Numbered from the stretch's first letter, positions 52,671-61,739 are shown. The stretch: DNA of 64,000 nucleotides from Pedobacter sp. MR2016-24 (GCF_026239655.1 NZ_JAPIVO010000007.1:310001-374000); one strand, 5' to 3'. The notes: generated by a model from the letters alone, not told the origin. Made by a program: numbers and translations.

Positions 52671-53120
52671 ATGAAACAGCTTACAATCATTTTGTTATTA
52701 AGCCTTGTAATACTGTCCTGCACTAATCAGACACCTAAAAATATGGAAACAAGTAATAACGAAAAAGTGGTGAAGCAATATTTCACCTACTTTAATCATC
52801 ATCAATGGGAAAAGATGGCCGGAATGTATATGGAGAATGCTGATTTTAAAGATCCTTCATTGGGAACGCGAATGGTCCAACAGACAAGATCCCAGATCAT
52901 TAAAAAATACACCGAACTGAATCAAGTTTTTCCGGATATTAATGACAGGATTGTAAGCATTTACCCTTCTGGTGAGAAAAATATTATAGTAGAATTTATT
53001 TCGACCGGAACCGCTCCTGATCATTCCAAATTTGAATTACCGATTTGTACAATTTTCACTATAGAAAATGGACTAATTACAAAAGACTTTAGCTATTTTG
53101 ACAATTTTGAAGAAAATTAA
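52671..53120 (+). CDS. SnoaL/NTF2-like lipoprotein
   Basis: A 149-residue protein with a lipobox (LVILSC, acylated Cys17) and a cone-shaped NTF2/SnoaL-like domain. The domain has KVVKQYFTYFNHHQWEKMAG, then ADFKDPSLGTRMV and EFISTGTAPDHSKFELPICT, typical of polyketide cyclase-like proteins. Most secreted members in Bacteroidota are unassigned and may bind small hydrophobic molecules. Divergent from the DHCW cupin gene, convergent with the Sel1 gene (12-base gap). Confidence 0.82.
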   Translation: MKQLTIILLLSLVILSCTNQTPKNMETSNNEKVVKQYFTYFNHHQWEKMAGMYMENADFKDPSLGTRMVQQTRSQIIKKYTELNQVFPDINDRIVSIYPSGEKNIIVEFISTGTAPDHSKFELPICTIFTIENGLITKDFSYFDNFEEN

Positions 53121-53132
53121 GAGGATTAAAAC

Positions 53133-54494
53133 TTAATCCTTCAATTCTATTCCTGCTTTTTTTGCCAGCTCAATCATCTCGGTAACTTTAATTTCATCTT
53201 TAAAAGCAGGGTCAGTACGATATATACTGATCAAGGTCTTATATGCTTCTGCTTCACCCAAATCGGCAGCCTTAAGCAACCACTCTATTCCCTTTTCCGT
53301 ATTTTGCTGTATACCTATCCCATCAATGTGACACAGGCCGAAACCTGTCATTGCCATTGGAAATCCCGCTTTTGCCCCCTTCCGATACCAGTAATAGCTT
53401 TTGTTCTCATTAAAATAATCCGGTGTAGAATAATACCAGCCCAGGTCATTCATTGATTCCGGCTGACCAAGTTCTGCGGCCAGTTCATAATAATGAAATG
53501 CGGTTTCCATATCCCCCTCTTCTACTGCATCTATCGCCATATTATGGAGATCCGCAGCTTCGGGTTCTTTGAGTGAGCCTCCATAGGTTTCAAAAGCTTT
53601 AGCCGCAGCCGCAATTCTGTAATTTTCTATCCATTCCTCCATTTCCTCTGCAGTAGGTATATCACATTCCTGAACTATTCCCTCTTCAGGGATAAAAAAT
53701 CCAAATCTGTCATTCTGCATGATCACAAATCCAAGATCATCAACTTCCTCAATACTGGTATAGGCAATTGGAAGAATGAGCTCTTCTGCAAAATTTTCAA
53801 TTCCTAACAGCTCATTTTCTTCTATAATAAAATATTGAGCTTCGTCATCAATATCATCATATACGCCCGACTGAATTACCCGCCAGCCATAGTTGTAACC
53901 CTCAAAGTTGAGCTGCTCTCTAAAGCTTTGGAAGCTACTTTGGCCAGGATCATAATCAGGATGTCTATCAAGTAATTTGGGATCGTCATTAGCTATAGCT
54001 TCAGTAATTATGGCATTGCTGACTTCGATATCTTCCAGTAGATCAACCGCCTGATCTTCATGGTGATCATCATCCATATTGAATACGTCCCATGCATCCA
54101 GGTGAAAGAAATTATGTATTACACGCTGATCCAGGAATTCGAATATCTTCTGCCTGGCTTTTAGAAATGCCTGTTGATCATCAATTAAAACAGCTGCATG
54201 GCGCTCAATAAAATTATAGAACTTCTTCAGCTGCACTTTACCTTCAGGTGCAGGTGCATAGATACCACCTTCATCACCGTTATACAGAGGTGTACTGATG
54301 AAAGGATTGTCAATCAGTAAGGAATGCAGAAAAATAGGGAACTCATAATTCCATTCTACCATTGTCAGATTTTCTTTGTCCGTGGTACCAATACCAGCTA
54401 AAATGCCCCCCAGATTACTTACGCTTTTTTCGTTTGGAGCGGCATCTGCCACCTGAGCATAATTGAAATTATATAAATAGATTCTATGTGCCAT
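53133..54494 (-). CDS. Sel1-repeat protein with an uncharacterised N-terminal domain
   Basis: A 453-residue protein when started at 54494 (MAHRIYLYNF); the 15 extra codons to 54539 are unlike a start region. The N-terminal 300 residues form an acidic domain (NMDDDHHEDQAVDLLEDIEV) that I recognise only as recurrent next to Sel1 repeats in this phylum. Residues from about 315 to 430 are Sel1/TPR-like repeats (AFHYYELAAELGQPESMNDL, YWYRKGAKAGFPMAMTGFGL, GIEWLLKAADLGEAEAYKTL). No signal is present, so it is cytosolic. Sel1 proteins act as scaffolds; no partner is evident here. Confidence 0.75.
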   Translation of the reverse strand: MAHRIYLYNFNYAQVADAAPNEKSVSNLGGILAGIGTTDKENLTMVEWNYEFPIFLHSLLIDNPFISTPLYNGDEGGIYAPAPEGKVQLKKFYNFIERHAAVLIDDQQAFLKARQKIFEFLDQRVIHNFFHLDAWDVFNMDDDHHEDQAVDLLEDIEVSNAIITEAIANDDPKLLDRHPDYDPGQSSFQSFREQLNFEGYNYGWRVIQSGVYDDIDDEAQYFIIEENELLGIENFAEELILPIAYTSIEEVDDLGFVIMQNDRFGFFIPEEGIVQECDIPTAEEMEEWIENYRIAAAAKAFETYGGSLKEPEAADLHNMAIDAVEEGDMETAFHYYELAAELGQPESMNDLGWYYSTPDYFNENKSYYWYRKGAKAGFPMAMTGFGLCHIDGIGIQQNTEKGIEWLLKAADLGEAEAYKTLISIYRTDPAFKDEIKVTEMIELAKKAGIELKD

Positions 54495-54592
54495 GGATAA
54501 AGGGTTGCCAGATGGGCAATTTATTGCCAAATGTAGCATTTAGCATTGAAATTGACTTAATGCCTTTAATACTATTAAAATCAAAGGGGGAA

Positions 54593-55201
54593 TTAGCTGA
54601 TTACTGTTCTGAATGTTAAATTGATCCTTGCTTTGCTAACAAGTTTGGTTGGTGGCAACCGGTGAAGCCAGTTTGTTTGAGTCGCCCCCTTCATGACGAG
54701 TAAACTACCATGCTGCAACATGATAGAGATGGTTTCTTTCGTTATCTTATGTTTGAAAGCAAACTTGCGGACGGCACCAAAACTCATAGAACCTATAGCT
54801 CCATCTCTTTTTAAATCTTTCTCTGCATCACTGTGCCATGCCATCCCTTCATCACCATTGTGATACAGGTTTAACAAACAAGAATTAAACTTCTCCCCCG
54901 TTTTATGCTCTGCAATTTCTCTTAATGCCATTAATTCGGGCGTCCAGGCCAATGCTCTTTTTGTGATATTTGAATAGGTATATTCAAAATTCGTATCACC
55001 ATACCAGGCCACTTTTCTCTTGGTAAAAAGATGTTTACCAAAAATTACTGCTTCATCATTCTTCCATTCAATTGCGTTTATTAAACGATCAAAATAGTAG
55101 TCGGCCTCTACCGGCGTCATCACTGGTCCATAATAATTTACGATACCATCAGAAGGCAATAGATTTTTATTTTCAGCAGGTTCATCATTAAAAAGATCCA
55201 T
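54593..55201 (-). CDS. AlkB-like 2-oxoglutarate/Fe(II) dioxygenase
   Basis: A 202-residue AlkB-family protein, started at 55201 (MDLFNDEPAENK) rather than 55234. Iron ligands are His123 and Asp125 (MAWHSDAEKDL) and His180 (NWLHRLPP); Arg192 and Arg198 (ARINLTFR) bind 2-oxoglutarate. The upstream LLNLYHNGDEG block is also typical. It should demethylate 1-methyladenine and 3-methylcytosine lesions in DNA or RNA. It resembles the short bacterial AlkB2/3-like branch rather than E. coli AlkB. No ada gene or other adaptive-response partner is adjacent. Confidence 0.92.
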   Translation of the reverse strand: MDLFNDEPAENKNLLPSDGIVNYYGPVMTPVEADYYFDRLINAIEWKNDEAVIFGKHLFTKRKVAWYGDTNFEYTYSNITKRALAWTPELMALREIAEHKTGEKFNSCLLNLYHNGDEGMAWHSDAEKDLKRDGAIGSMSFGAVRKFAFKHKITKETISIMLQHGSLLVMKGATQTNWLHRLPPTKLVSKARINLTFRTVIS

Positions 55202-55445
55202 ATTCAAATTGATTGCGGTGATCACACCGGTCATAAATTTATAGCTAAAGGGAATAAGTAATCACCCCTGCAAATATCAAAAAATTTTGTTGACAGCAAA
55301 TCCGTTTCTTGCTATTTACAACTTGCAAAAAATCCATCTGATGGGGCTAGTTGAAGAAGTTATTTAATCAGCATAGTTGCAAAACAGAACCAGCATTTGC
55401 AGGCATCAGGGCCTGGATCCTTATAAAGAAAATAAAATTGATCTT

Positions 55446-55497
55446 TTATTAAATGATAGCAATCTGATCAGACAACTATCATTTAATAATTTTTTTT
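55446..55497 (+). terminator. terminator-like hairpin with plus-strand T tract
   Basis: A 14-base perfect stem (55446-55459 with 55476-55489), a 16-base loop and a following T8 run on the plus strand. No plus-strand gene precedes it. Confidence 0.55.
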
Positions 55498-55867
55498 ATA
55501 CAAATTCCTGTGTAGCTTTTATTGCTTTCTCCAGGGCGCGCAGCAGAACATCCCGATAAATGATAAAGTTACTCTGGCGTATTTCATCTGTCTCACTTTC
55601 TTTAACAGCTTTTCTACCATCTTTGACTTCCTGCAAATCATTTGTATACATTACAGTAAATGCTTCAGGTTCTTTATTTTTTAAAATTCTGATGGTATGA
55701 GAATATTTCTCATGACTATCCACCATAATTGCTAAATTTTTCTCATTATAAACATTCAGACCAACGATCTTCATTAGCTTTTCAAGCTTTCCTCTTTCTT
55801 TTGCGTAACCCATAATTATGACAAATATACCAGTTATCCCGAAGAATATATCATTTGAGTAATTCAT
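55496..55867 (-). CDS. small membrane protein, unknown
   Basis: A 123-residue protein started at 55867 (MNYSNDIFFGITGIFVIIMG). The frame is open to 56143, but that would overlap the start of the divergent MBL-fold gene and its promoter, so I use the shorter form. There is one N-terminal membrane helix (about 6-22), then a basic linker YAKERGKLEKLMK and a soluble alpha/beta domain (VYNEKNLAIMVDSHEKYSHT, EPEAFTVMYTNDLQEVKDG). No family recognised. Confidence 0.55.
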   Translation of the reverse strand: MNYSNDIFFGITGIFVIIMGYAKERGKLEKLMKIVGLNVYNEKNLAIMVDSHEKYSHTIRILKNKEPEAFTVMYTNDLQEVKDGRKAVKESETDEIRQSNFIIYRDVLLRALEKAIKATQEFV

Positions 55868-55958
55868 ATAAAATCTGTAATTTTTATTTATCAGATACAT
55901 GAGCCATGTAACAAACAAAAAAGAGCTTTTAAACAAAATAACGTGTAGAAAAATAGTG

Positions 55959-55966
55959 TACTTTTG
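55959..55966 (+). promoter_or_regulatory. -7 element for the MBL-fold gene
   Basis: TACTTTTG matches TAnnTTTG exactly, 37 bases before the ATG at 56004. Confidence 0.5.
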
Positions 55967-56003
55967 AACATAATGTCTGGCCACTGACCAGTCATTCTTT
56001 AGA

Positions 56004-57143
56004 ATGAAATTGAAAAGAATACTAAAAAAAACTATGATAGCTCTGTTCTTAATTATCGGCATATCCGCCCTGATCGTTTTTTTATTTATGCAACAGGCAT
56101 CCTTTGGGAAATCTCCTTCAGGAGCCAGACTGGAGCGTATCAAAAAATCTCCCCAATATAATGATGGTGCATTCCAGAATCAATCGCCCACTCCCACCTT
56201 TACAGGCGGCGGCACGTTCTTATCTGTAATGTCTGATTTCATATTCGGTAAACACGAGCGTAAATCTCCTGATTATAACCTGCCATCTGTGGTGCGCGAT
56301 CTGACACTGAAACCTTCTTTAAAACCAGAAATTACCTGGTTTGGCCATTCTTCTTATCTGCTACAGATCAATGGCCTTAATATTTTAGTGGATCCGGTAT
56401 TTAGTGGTCGTACTTCTCCTGTGAGTTATGCGGGCACCAAAGCTTTTAATGGTGCTGATGTTTATAAGGCTGAGAATATGCCGGCGATAGATGTAATGGT
56501 CATCACACATGATCACTACGACCATCTTGACTATGAAACAATTAAAAAATTAAAAGATAAGGTAGGTCTTTTTGTAACCTCATTGGGCGTTGGTGCACAC
56601 CTTGAATACTGGGGTGTTCAAAAAGACAAAATAAGAGAATTAGACTGGTGGGAATCTACCTCTATCAATGCAGAAACTCAGTTTACCGCAGCTCCCGCAA
56701 GGCATTTTTCTGGCAGGGGCTTCATCAGAAACAAAACCCTCTGGTCTTCTTTCATATTTAAAACAAGTGGATATAGTATTTACCTTGGTGGCGATTCAGG
56801 TTATGATAAACACTTCACTAAAATTGGTGAAAACTATGGCCCGTTTGATCTTGCTATTTTAGAAGACGGCCAGTATAACGCTTTCTGGGCCAATATTCAT
56901 ATGATGCCGGAGGAGACTGCTATGGCAGCACGCGACCTGAAAGCAAAGGTGCTGCTTCCGGTGCATTGGGGAAAATTTGCACTCGCTACCCATACCTGGG
57001 ACGAATCCATCGGGCGTGTATTGAAAAAAGCTAAAGAACTGGATCTAAAAGTTATTACCCCTCTTATCGGAGAGCAGGTAATCCTGGATAGCATTATGCC
57101 AGAATCTCACTGGTGGGCTACAGCACCCGAAGCTGATCAATAG
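56004..57143 (+). CDS. MBL-fold metallo-hydrolase (NAPE-PLD/UlaG-like), membrane-anchored
   Basis: A 379-residue metallo-beta-lactamase-fold protein with an N-terminal membrane helix (about 11-29). The metal motif THDHYDHLD gives His169, His171, Asp173 and His174, followed by ARHFSGRG, GGDSGYDKHF and LPVHWGKF for the remaining ligands. The ITWFGHSSYLLQINGLNILV opening and NMPAIDVMVITHDHYDHLD block place it with the RomA/NAPE-PLD-like group, some of which are phosphodiesterases acting on phospholipids. It should face the periplasm, tethered to the inner membrane. Substrate unknown. It has its own -7 box, and a hairpin follows the gene. Confidence 0.9.
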   Translation: MKLKRILKKTMIALFLIIGISALIVFLFMQQASFGKSPSGARLERIKKSPQYNDGAFQNQSPTPTFTGGGTFLSVMSDFIFGKHERKSPDYNLPSVVRDLTLKPSLKPEITWFGHSSYLLQINGLNILVDPVFSGRTSPVSYAGTKAFNGADVYKAENMPAIDVMVITHDHYDHLDYETIKKLKDKVGLFVTSLGVGAHLEYWGVQKDKIRELDWWESTSINAETQFTAAPARHFSGRGFIRNKTLWSSFIFKTSGYSIYLGGDSGYDKHFTKIGENYGPFDLAILEDGQYNAFWANIHMMPEETAMAARDLKAKVLLPVHWGKFALATHTWDESIGRVLKKAKELDLKVITPLIGEQVILDSIMPESHWWATAPEADQ

Positions 57144-57161
57144 CTGAAATATTAGTTATAA

Positions 57162-57194
57162 AGATAGAATGATCAATTTATCATTCTATCTTTG
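57162..57194 (+). promoter_or_regulatory. hairpin overlapping the -7 box of the DUF2625 gene
   Basis: A perfect 12-base stem (57162-57173 with 57180-57191) and a 6-base loop end in TATCTTTG (57187-57194), a perfect -7 match 19 bases before the ATG at 57214. The hairpin may terminate the MBL gene and also mask or mark the next promoter. Confidence 0.6.
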
Positions 57195-57213
57195 CACTAC
57201 ATAATACCATTTC

Positions 57214-57972
57214 ATGAAAAGTGCAATTAAAACCCTTGCTATATTAGGTTTAAGCCTTCTTTCCTTAACTACGTCTGCACAAAATAAGATGCAAAGCCTG
57301 GATGAATTAATTAATAAAACAGACCCGGCATGGCCGCTTGTTCAAAAATGGATTGATTCTGCGAAAAACAAAATTGAAATACTGGAAATTGATTCTGTAA
57401 AAGGTAAAGAAGTATTGTATAACACGCAGGTTTCCACTTACTCTACCTTAGGAGCCGTAATTTATAATACTGGCGGAATTATGGTCGACAATGGCTGGCT
57501 GAGGATCCTGGGCTCAGGAAGTACACGACTTACACGTTCTGTGTCTGACTGGAACAAAGGAAAAACTATCAATGAATACGGAGATAAGCCTGCTTATCTA
57601 TTGGTGGCAGATGATGCTGTAGGTGGCTTTTTTGCTATCAATTATGGCGCATTTGGTGAGGATTTGAAAAACATTTATTATCTCGCTCCAAACAGCCTGA
57701 ACTGGGAACCGTTGAATATCGGTTACGGAGAATTTATCCTTTTCTGTTTTGACAGCGATCTTTCTACTTTTTATAAAGGTCTGAGATGGTCTACATGGAA
57801 TCAGTTTATTGCAAATCTTGATGGTAACAAATCGTATAGTTTCCACCCTTATTTGTGGAGCGAAGAAGGTACGGATATCGAAAAATGTACTAGAAAATTA
57901 GTGAACACTGAAGATCTTTTCAATTTCAATATCGCCAGGCAAAAGGAGATGAAAGACGCAACCATTAAATAA
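57214..57972 (+). CDS. DUF2625-family secreted protein
   Basis: A 252-residue protein with a signal peptide (to about 22, ending TTSAQ). The mature part matches the DUF2625 pattern as I remember it: MQSLDELINKTDPAWPLVQK, GGIMVDNGWLRILGSGSTRL, VSDWNKGKTINEYGDKPAYL and the WRWSTW-like KGLRWSTWNQFI. Most DUF2625 proteins are cytosolic, so a secreted form is slightly unusual. Function unknown. It is followed after 20 bases by a lipoprotein gene and probably shares its transcript. Confidence 0.82.
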   Translation: MKSAIKTLAILGLSLLSLTTSAQNKMQSLDELINKTDPAWPLVQKWIDSAKNKIEILEIDSVKGKEVLYNTQVSTYSTLGAVIYNTGGIMVDNGWLRILGSGSTRLTRSVSDWNKGKTINEYGDKPAYLLVADDAVGGFFAINYGAFGEDLKNIYYLAPNSLNWEPLNIGYGEFILFCFDSDLSTFYKGLRWSTWNQFIANLDGNKSYSFHPYLWSEEGTDIEKCTRKLVNTEDLFNFNIARQKEMKDATIK

Positions 57973-57992
57973 CATTTAAGCCTAAACCTGAT

Positions 57993-58691
57993 ATGACCAC
58001 AAAATCTGTTTTGACTACTATATTTACAACACTTAGTTTAGCATTCATCTTACAGGCCTGCGCGCCGCCCGATTTTGATCTGGCAAAAATCAGCCTTCCC
58101 ATCAGTAAAGACCTTTTATTAGCCAAAATTCCCCTTGAAGATGATAAAATGTCTATCGGAGATGCCGAAAGGTTTACATCGCTGGAGAAAAAAGCGTTGT
58201 ATTTCGAAGGAGAATCCTTATACGGGAGTATCAATAACAGTCCGAATACCTCTTATCTGGCCAATCAGGTAATATTTTTTATCGATAAAAAGACAAACAA
58301 AGCGGAAGCGTATCAACTGGATATAAAGACTACAGATGAAACAGCGAAACTGGAAAAAGCTTTGGACAAAAAATTAGGAAAGACACAATTTCACTATAAA
58401 CACGATGGAATGAGCTTCCGTATATGGGAAAATAAGGAGGTTACTTATTTTCTTGAAGTAAACGGGACTACTTCTTATAATGGGGTAAAGACTATTTCAA
58501 GCTCGCTACATGTCGTAAGTAACAATTACCCATTATTATATAAATACTTTATGGGAGGCGGTTTTGGTTATTACGGAGATTATATTGCTGCAAAACGCAG
58601 AAATAAAAAAGCAAATTATACCTATGGAGATTTTGTAAAGGAGAAAGTTGCAGATGGAAGTGACTACTATGGCAAAAACTTAATTAAATAG
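57993..58691 (+). CDS. hypothetical lipoprotein
   Basis: A 232-residue protein with a lipobox (AFILQAC, acylated Cys23). The mature part is lysine-rich and of mixed fold, with a central QVIFFIDKKTNKAEAYQLDI, then SFRIWENKEVTYFLEVNGTT and a glycine/tyrosine stretch MGGGFGYYGDYIAAKRRNKK near 188-207. No family recognised. It lies 20 bases after the DUF2625 gene in a likely two-gene operon and converges with the AraC gene (9-base gap). Confidence 0.68.
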   Translation: MTTKSVLTTIFTTLSLAFILQACAPPDFDLAKISLPISKDLLLAKIPLEDDKMSIGDAERFTSLEKKALYFEGESLYGSINNSPNTSYLANQVIFFIDKKTNKAEAYQLDIKTTDETAKLEKALDKKLGKTQFHYKHDGMSFRIWENKEVTYFLEVNGTTSYNGVKTISSSLHVVSNNYPLLYKYFMGGGFGYYGDYIAAKRRNKKANYTYGDFVKEKVADGSDYYGKNLIK

Positions 58692-58700
58692 ATTTGCGTT

Positions 58701-59606
58701 TCACAACCTGTAATTCAGCGGTGATGTACTGGTCTGTTTTTTAAAGAAATTGGAGAAGTGAGCAACCTGCTCAAATCCGAGGCAGTTGGAAATTTCGGAA
58801 ATATTCCAGTCAGTTTGCTTTAGCATAATTTTAGCCTCCTGAACGATGCGGCCGCTAATCATAGCTGTTGTGGTTTTACCGGTATTATCCTTCAGAACCT
58901 TATTAAGGTGATTCACATGAATAGATAATCTGTCTGCATAATCCTTTGCCGTGCGAAGATTCAATTTATGATGAGGTGAGCTTATTGGAAACTGACGCTC
59001 CAGTAATTCTACAAATAAAGATAATACCCTTGCAGAGGCAGTATGTAAAGGATGGGTCAGCACCGCGGGTTGAAGTTTCTGACCATAATGAATTAATTCC
59101 AGCACATAATTTCGCAATAAATCATATTTATAGGCGTAATCTGAGTTCAGTTCGTTGTACATCTTTTTGAAAATGCTCTCAATTGACAGTGCTTCCTCAT
59201 CAGTAACCTGGAAGACTGGATATCCTCCCGGCTGAAATATAGGCAGATCGTCCAAAATAACTCCACTTTTAGACTGGATTAAAAATTCGGTTGTAAAAAT
59301 ACAGAAATAACCAAACTGTTTTTCATCCAGGGGTGTCCAGTTGTATGGGATCTTCGGCGTAGCAAACAACAAAGCATTTTTCTCAATATTGATTTCCTTA
59401 TCGGCATATTCGGCTTTATTCCTCCCACTGATAAAACTGATCTTATAATAAGCTCTGCGGTTATACAACATGGTATCGGTCTTACGCATTCTTGCATTGA
59501 ACTCATCCGACTTAAATACGTTGAAATGACCAATCTCTTTATTGATATCCGAAGGCACAAAACCCGCAGTATTTTGATAGAACTCTTCCAGGGAGATAAT
59601 TTCCAT
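58701..59606 (-). CDS. AraC-family transcription regulator
   Basis: A 301-residue regulator, started at 59606 (MEIISLEEFYQN). A cupin-like ligand domain occupies about 20-170 (SGRNKAEYADKEINIEKNAL, IPYNWTPLDEKQFGYFCIFT). The C-terminal AraC/XylS DNA-binding domain has helix-turn-helix 1 in AKDYADRLSIHVNHLNKVLK and helix-turn-helix 2 in SEISNCLGFEQVAHFSNFFK, ending in KKQTSTSPLNYR. It lies 95 bases downstream of the SDR gene on the same strand, so it likely controls that reductase or an inducer-responsive target. Confidence 0.9.
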   Translation of the reverse strand: MEIISLEEFYQNTAGFVPSDINKEIGHFNVFKSDEFNARMRKTDTMLYNRRAYYKISFISGRNKAEYADKEINIEKNALLFATPKIPYNWTPLDEKQFGYFCIFTTEFLIQSKSGVILDDLPIFQPGGYPVFQVTDEEALSIESIFKKMYNELNSDYAYKYDLLRNYVLELIHYGQKLQPAVLTHPLHTASARVLSLFVELLERQFPISSPHHKLNLRTAKDYADRLSIHVNHLNKVLKDNTGKTTTAMISGRIVQEAKIMLKQTDWNISEISNCLGFEQVAHFSNFFKKQTSTSPLNYRL

Positions 59607-59701
59607 TGCTTTATTTATAAAATTCAATTATAATCAATTGTTCTCAATAAGTTTGTCAACCGTAAAGAAGGATCCGCTTAACGGTTGACAAAATTAATGA
59701 C

Positions 59702-60466
59702 TTACAGGTTCATGCCACCAGATACTTCAATTCTTTGTGCATTGATCCACTTAGCCTGGTCGGTACACAAAAATGCTACTACGCTGCCAATATCATCAGG
59801 ACGACCCACACGACCTAAAGCTGTTACGCTGGCAATGTGTTTGTTTACCTGATCATTATCTCTCACAACTCCGCCACCAAAATCAGTTTCGATGGCACCC
59901 GGTGCAACTATATTCACCCTGATTCCACGGCTACCTAATTCCGCTGCCTGATACTTGGTTAAGGTTTCTATTGCTCCTTTCATACTTGCATAGGCAGCGT
60001 AGCCCGGGGTAGCAAAACGGGCAAGACCAGTAGAAATATTTACAATTCCGCCACCATCGCTTAATATCGGTAAAGCAGCCTGTGTTAGAAAAAAGACACC
60101 TTTAAAGTGAATATTAAGCAACTCATCAAAAACCTCTTCAGACGTTTCCGCGAAGGCAGCATTGATACCTATACCTGCATTATTTACCAGGAAGTCAATA
60201 GTACCACTTTTAAAAGTGTTTTTTAGCAAGATCGAAAGCTCACGGAAAAAATCACCAAAACTTTTTACATCAGCAGTATTTAATTGCAGCGCAGCGGCTT
60301 TTTGTCCGGACTGCTCAATCTCTGCTACTACAGCTAATGCCTCTTCTTTTTTACTGTGATAAGTAAGGACTACATCGAGTCCTTCTTTAGCCAGGTTTAA
60401 AGCCATGTTTTTACCTAAGCCTCTGCTTCCGCCGGTGATCAGTACAATTTTATTCGTTGTTGACAT
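59702..60466 (-). CDS. short-chain dehydrogenase/reductase
   Basis: A 254-residue classical SDR. NADP(H)-binding TGGSRGLGKNMALNLAKEG near 11-29 (the Ser-Arg favours NADPH), NNAG (residues in LVNNAGIGINA), the catalytic Tyr159 and Lys163 in YASMKGA, and the C-terminal GRVGRPDDIGSVVAFLCTD. The sequence is close to FabG-like reductases, but the gene is isolated from fatty-acid genes. With the AraC gene just downstream, reduction of a reactive carbonyl compound as part of an inducible response is plausible. Confidence 0.92.
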   Translation of the reverse strand: MSTTNKIVLITGGSRGLGKNMALNLAKEGLDVVLTYHSKKEEALAVVAEIEQSGQKAAALQLNTADVKSFGDFFRELSILLKNTFKSGTIDFLVNNAGIGINAAFAETSEEVFDELLNIHFKGVFFLTQAALPILSDGGGIVNISTGLARFATPGYAAYASMKGAIETLTKYQAAELGSRGIRVNIVAPGAIETDFGGGVVRDNDQVNKHIASVTALGRVGRPDDIGSVVAFLCTDQAKWINAQRIEVSGGMNL

Positions 60467-60796
60467 ATATTTTTATTTTTTGTAATACAAATATGCCTGC
60501 AAAATCAATTCCCTTGTTTGCGCTGATCAATCCATTATTTGCGAATTTCAAATAAACAACAATATTGAGCCTAACAAGGGCATACAAAAACTAAAAAAAA
60601 CTAATTAGGTATTTCCGGATTCAAATTATAGCAAAATATTTTATTGAATTTTGCATCTACTATCATTTTTAAATTTCTTCTGTCAGGTCAATATAGTCAG
60701 ATAAATGTTGTCACGAACTACCCCGTTCATTGTCGTATTCACACACCTTTCTAAAAATATGGTTTAAGTAATTTTATTTATAAATCAACAAAGCTC
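60467..60796. other. divergent intergenic region between the SDR and SRPBCC genes
   Basis: A 330-base AT-rich spacer with no open frame of note. It should hold promoters for both divergent genes and perhaps an AraC binding site. On the minus strand CATATTTG near 60490 differs from the -7 consensus at its first base. No strong repeat was seen. Confidence 0.35.
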
Positions 60797-61252
60797 ATGG
60801 AAAATCAACTGTTAGAGATCAAAGTGGCCATTCAGATACAGAAACCTGTCAGTGAAGTTTTTGAAGCCATCGCCGACCCTGATAAAATGACAAATTATTT
60901 TATCTCAGAAAGTTCAGGACGTATGGAAGAAGAAAAAGAGCTGGTATGGAAGTTCCCGGAATTTGATGATGAGTTCAAAATCCGGTTAGGTAAGGTAGTA
61001 AAGGACGAGGTGATCTGCTATAGCTGGGACGTTAATGGATATAGCCACTTAGTAGAAATCACATTTAAACCTGCTCCTGGCAATGATACTATCGTAGTCA
61101 TTACTGAAAAGGATTCAAAAAATACGGTTCCGGATATAGAGTGGCTCAAGGGAAATACTCAGGGCTGGGCAAATTTCCTCGCCTGCCTGAAGGCATATAC
61201 AGAATACGGCATCAACCTCCGAAAAGGTGCATTTGATTACATGAAGAAATAA
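60797..61252 (+). CDS. SRPBCC (AHSA1-like) protein
   Basis: A 151-residue START-like protein of the AHSA1 group: IKVAIQIQKPVSEVFEAIAD at the start, the central VICYSWDVNGYSHLVEITFK, and the C-terminal helix GWANFLACLKAYTEYGINL. The fold binds hydrophobic ligands in a groove; a specific role is unknown. It is followed after 13 bases by a VOC gene, so the pair is one operon. Such SRPBCC-VOC pairs are common in this phylum. Confidence 0.9.
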   Translation: MENQLLEIKVAIQIQKPVSEVFEAIADPDKMTNYFISESSGRMEEEKELVWKFPEFDDEFKIRLGKVVKDEVICYSWDVNGYSHLVEITFKPAPGNDTIVVITEKDSKNTVPDIEWLKGNTQGWANFLACLKAYTEYGINLRKGAFDYMKK

Positions 61253-61265
61253 AACAATAATTATA

Positions 61266-61694
61266 ATGGCTAAAATGAACCCATACCTCAACTTTGACGG
61301 CAAGGCCGAAGAAGCGTTTAACTTTTATAAATCTGTCTTTGGTGGCGAATTCAGCGCAGTCCACCGGATGGGTGAAATGCCCGGTGGAGAGAATATACCT
61401 GAAAATGAAAAAAATCACATCATGCATATCTCATTACCTGTTAATGAGCACACCACGCTGATGGCATCTGATATTATGCCGTCATATGGACATGTGCTTG
61501 CGGAAGGTAATAACATGCAGATATCACTTCATCCGGAGAGCCGCGAAGAAACGGAATATTTGTTTAATGGACTCTCTGCTGGAGGAAAAGTAGAAATGCC
61601 TTTGGAAGATACATTTTGGGGTGCTTATTTTGGCAGCTTCAAAGATAAATATGGCATTTACTGGATGGTTAATTTCGAGAAGAATACGCAATAG
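61266..61694 (+). CDS. VOC (PhnB-like) protein
   Basis: A 142-residue single PhnB-type VOC domain: MNPYLNFDGKAEEAFNFYKS, then FGGEFSAVHRMGEMPGG and the terminal WGAYFGSFKDKYGIYWMVNF. It is similar in kind to each half of the two-domain protein encoded at 46181. Members are annotated from weak similarity to methyltransferases and glyoxalases, but usually no reaction is known. Second gene of an operon with the SRPBCC gene. Confidence 0.9.
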   Translation: MAKMNPYLNFDGKAEEAFNFYKSVFGGEFSAVHRMGEMPGGENIPENEKNHIMHISLPVNEHTTLMASDIMPSYGHVLAEGNNMQISLHPESREETEYLFNGLSAGGKVEMPLEDTFWGAYFGSFKDKYGIYWMVNFEKNTQ

Positions 61695-61704
61695 AAGAAT
61701 TAAA

Positions 61705-61739
61705 ATATCATGATATCAGCAAGCCTGATATCATGATAT
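61705..61739. terminator. hairpin between the VOC and GH109 genes
   Basis: A perfect 15-base stem (61705-61719 with 61725-61739) with loop CAAGC. Each arm contains the shorter palindromes ATATCATGATAT and GATATC. No long T tract follows, so termination is likely but not certain. Confidence 0.65.

Noticed and set aside
55868..56143. N-terminal extension of the minus-strand gene at 55496
   Set aside because: It would overlap the first 140 bases of the well-supported MBL-fold gene and cover its promoter. An internal ATG at 55867 gives a sensible membrane protein.
61266..61694. Naming the VOC proteins as PhnB phosphonate-metabolism enzymes
   Set aside because: No C-P lyase genes are present and the label comes only from weak family similarity.
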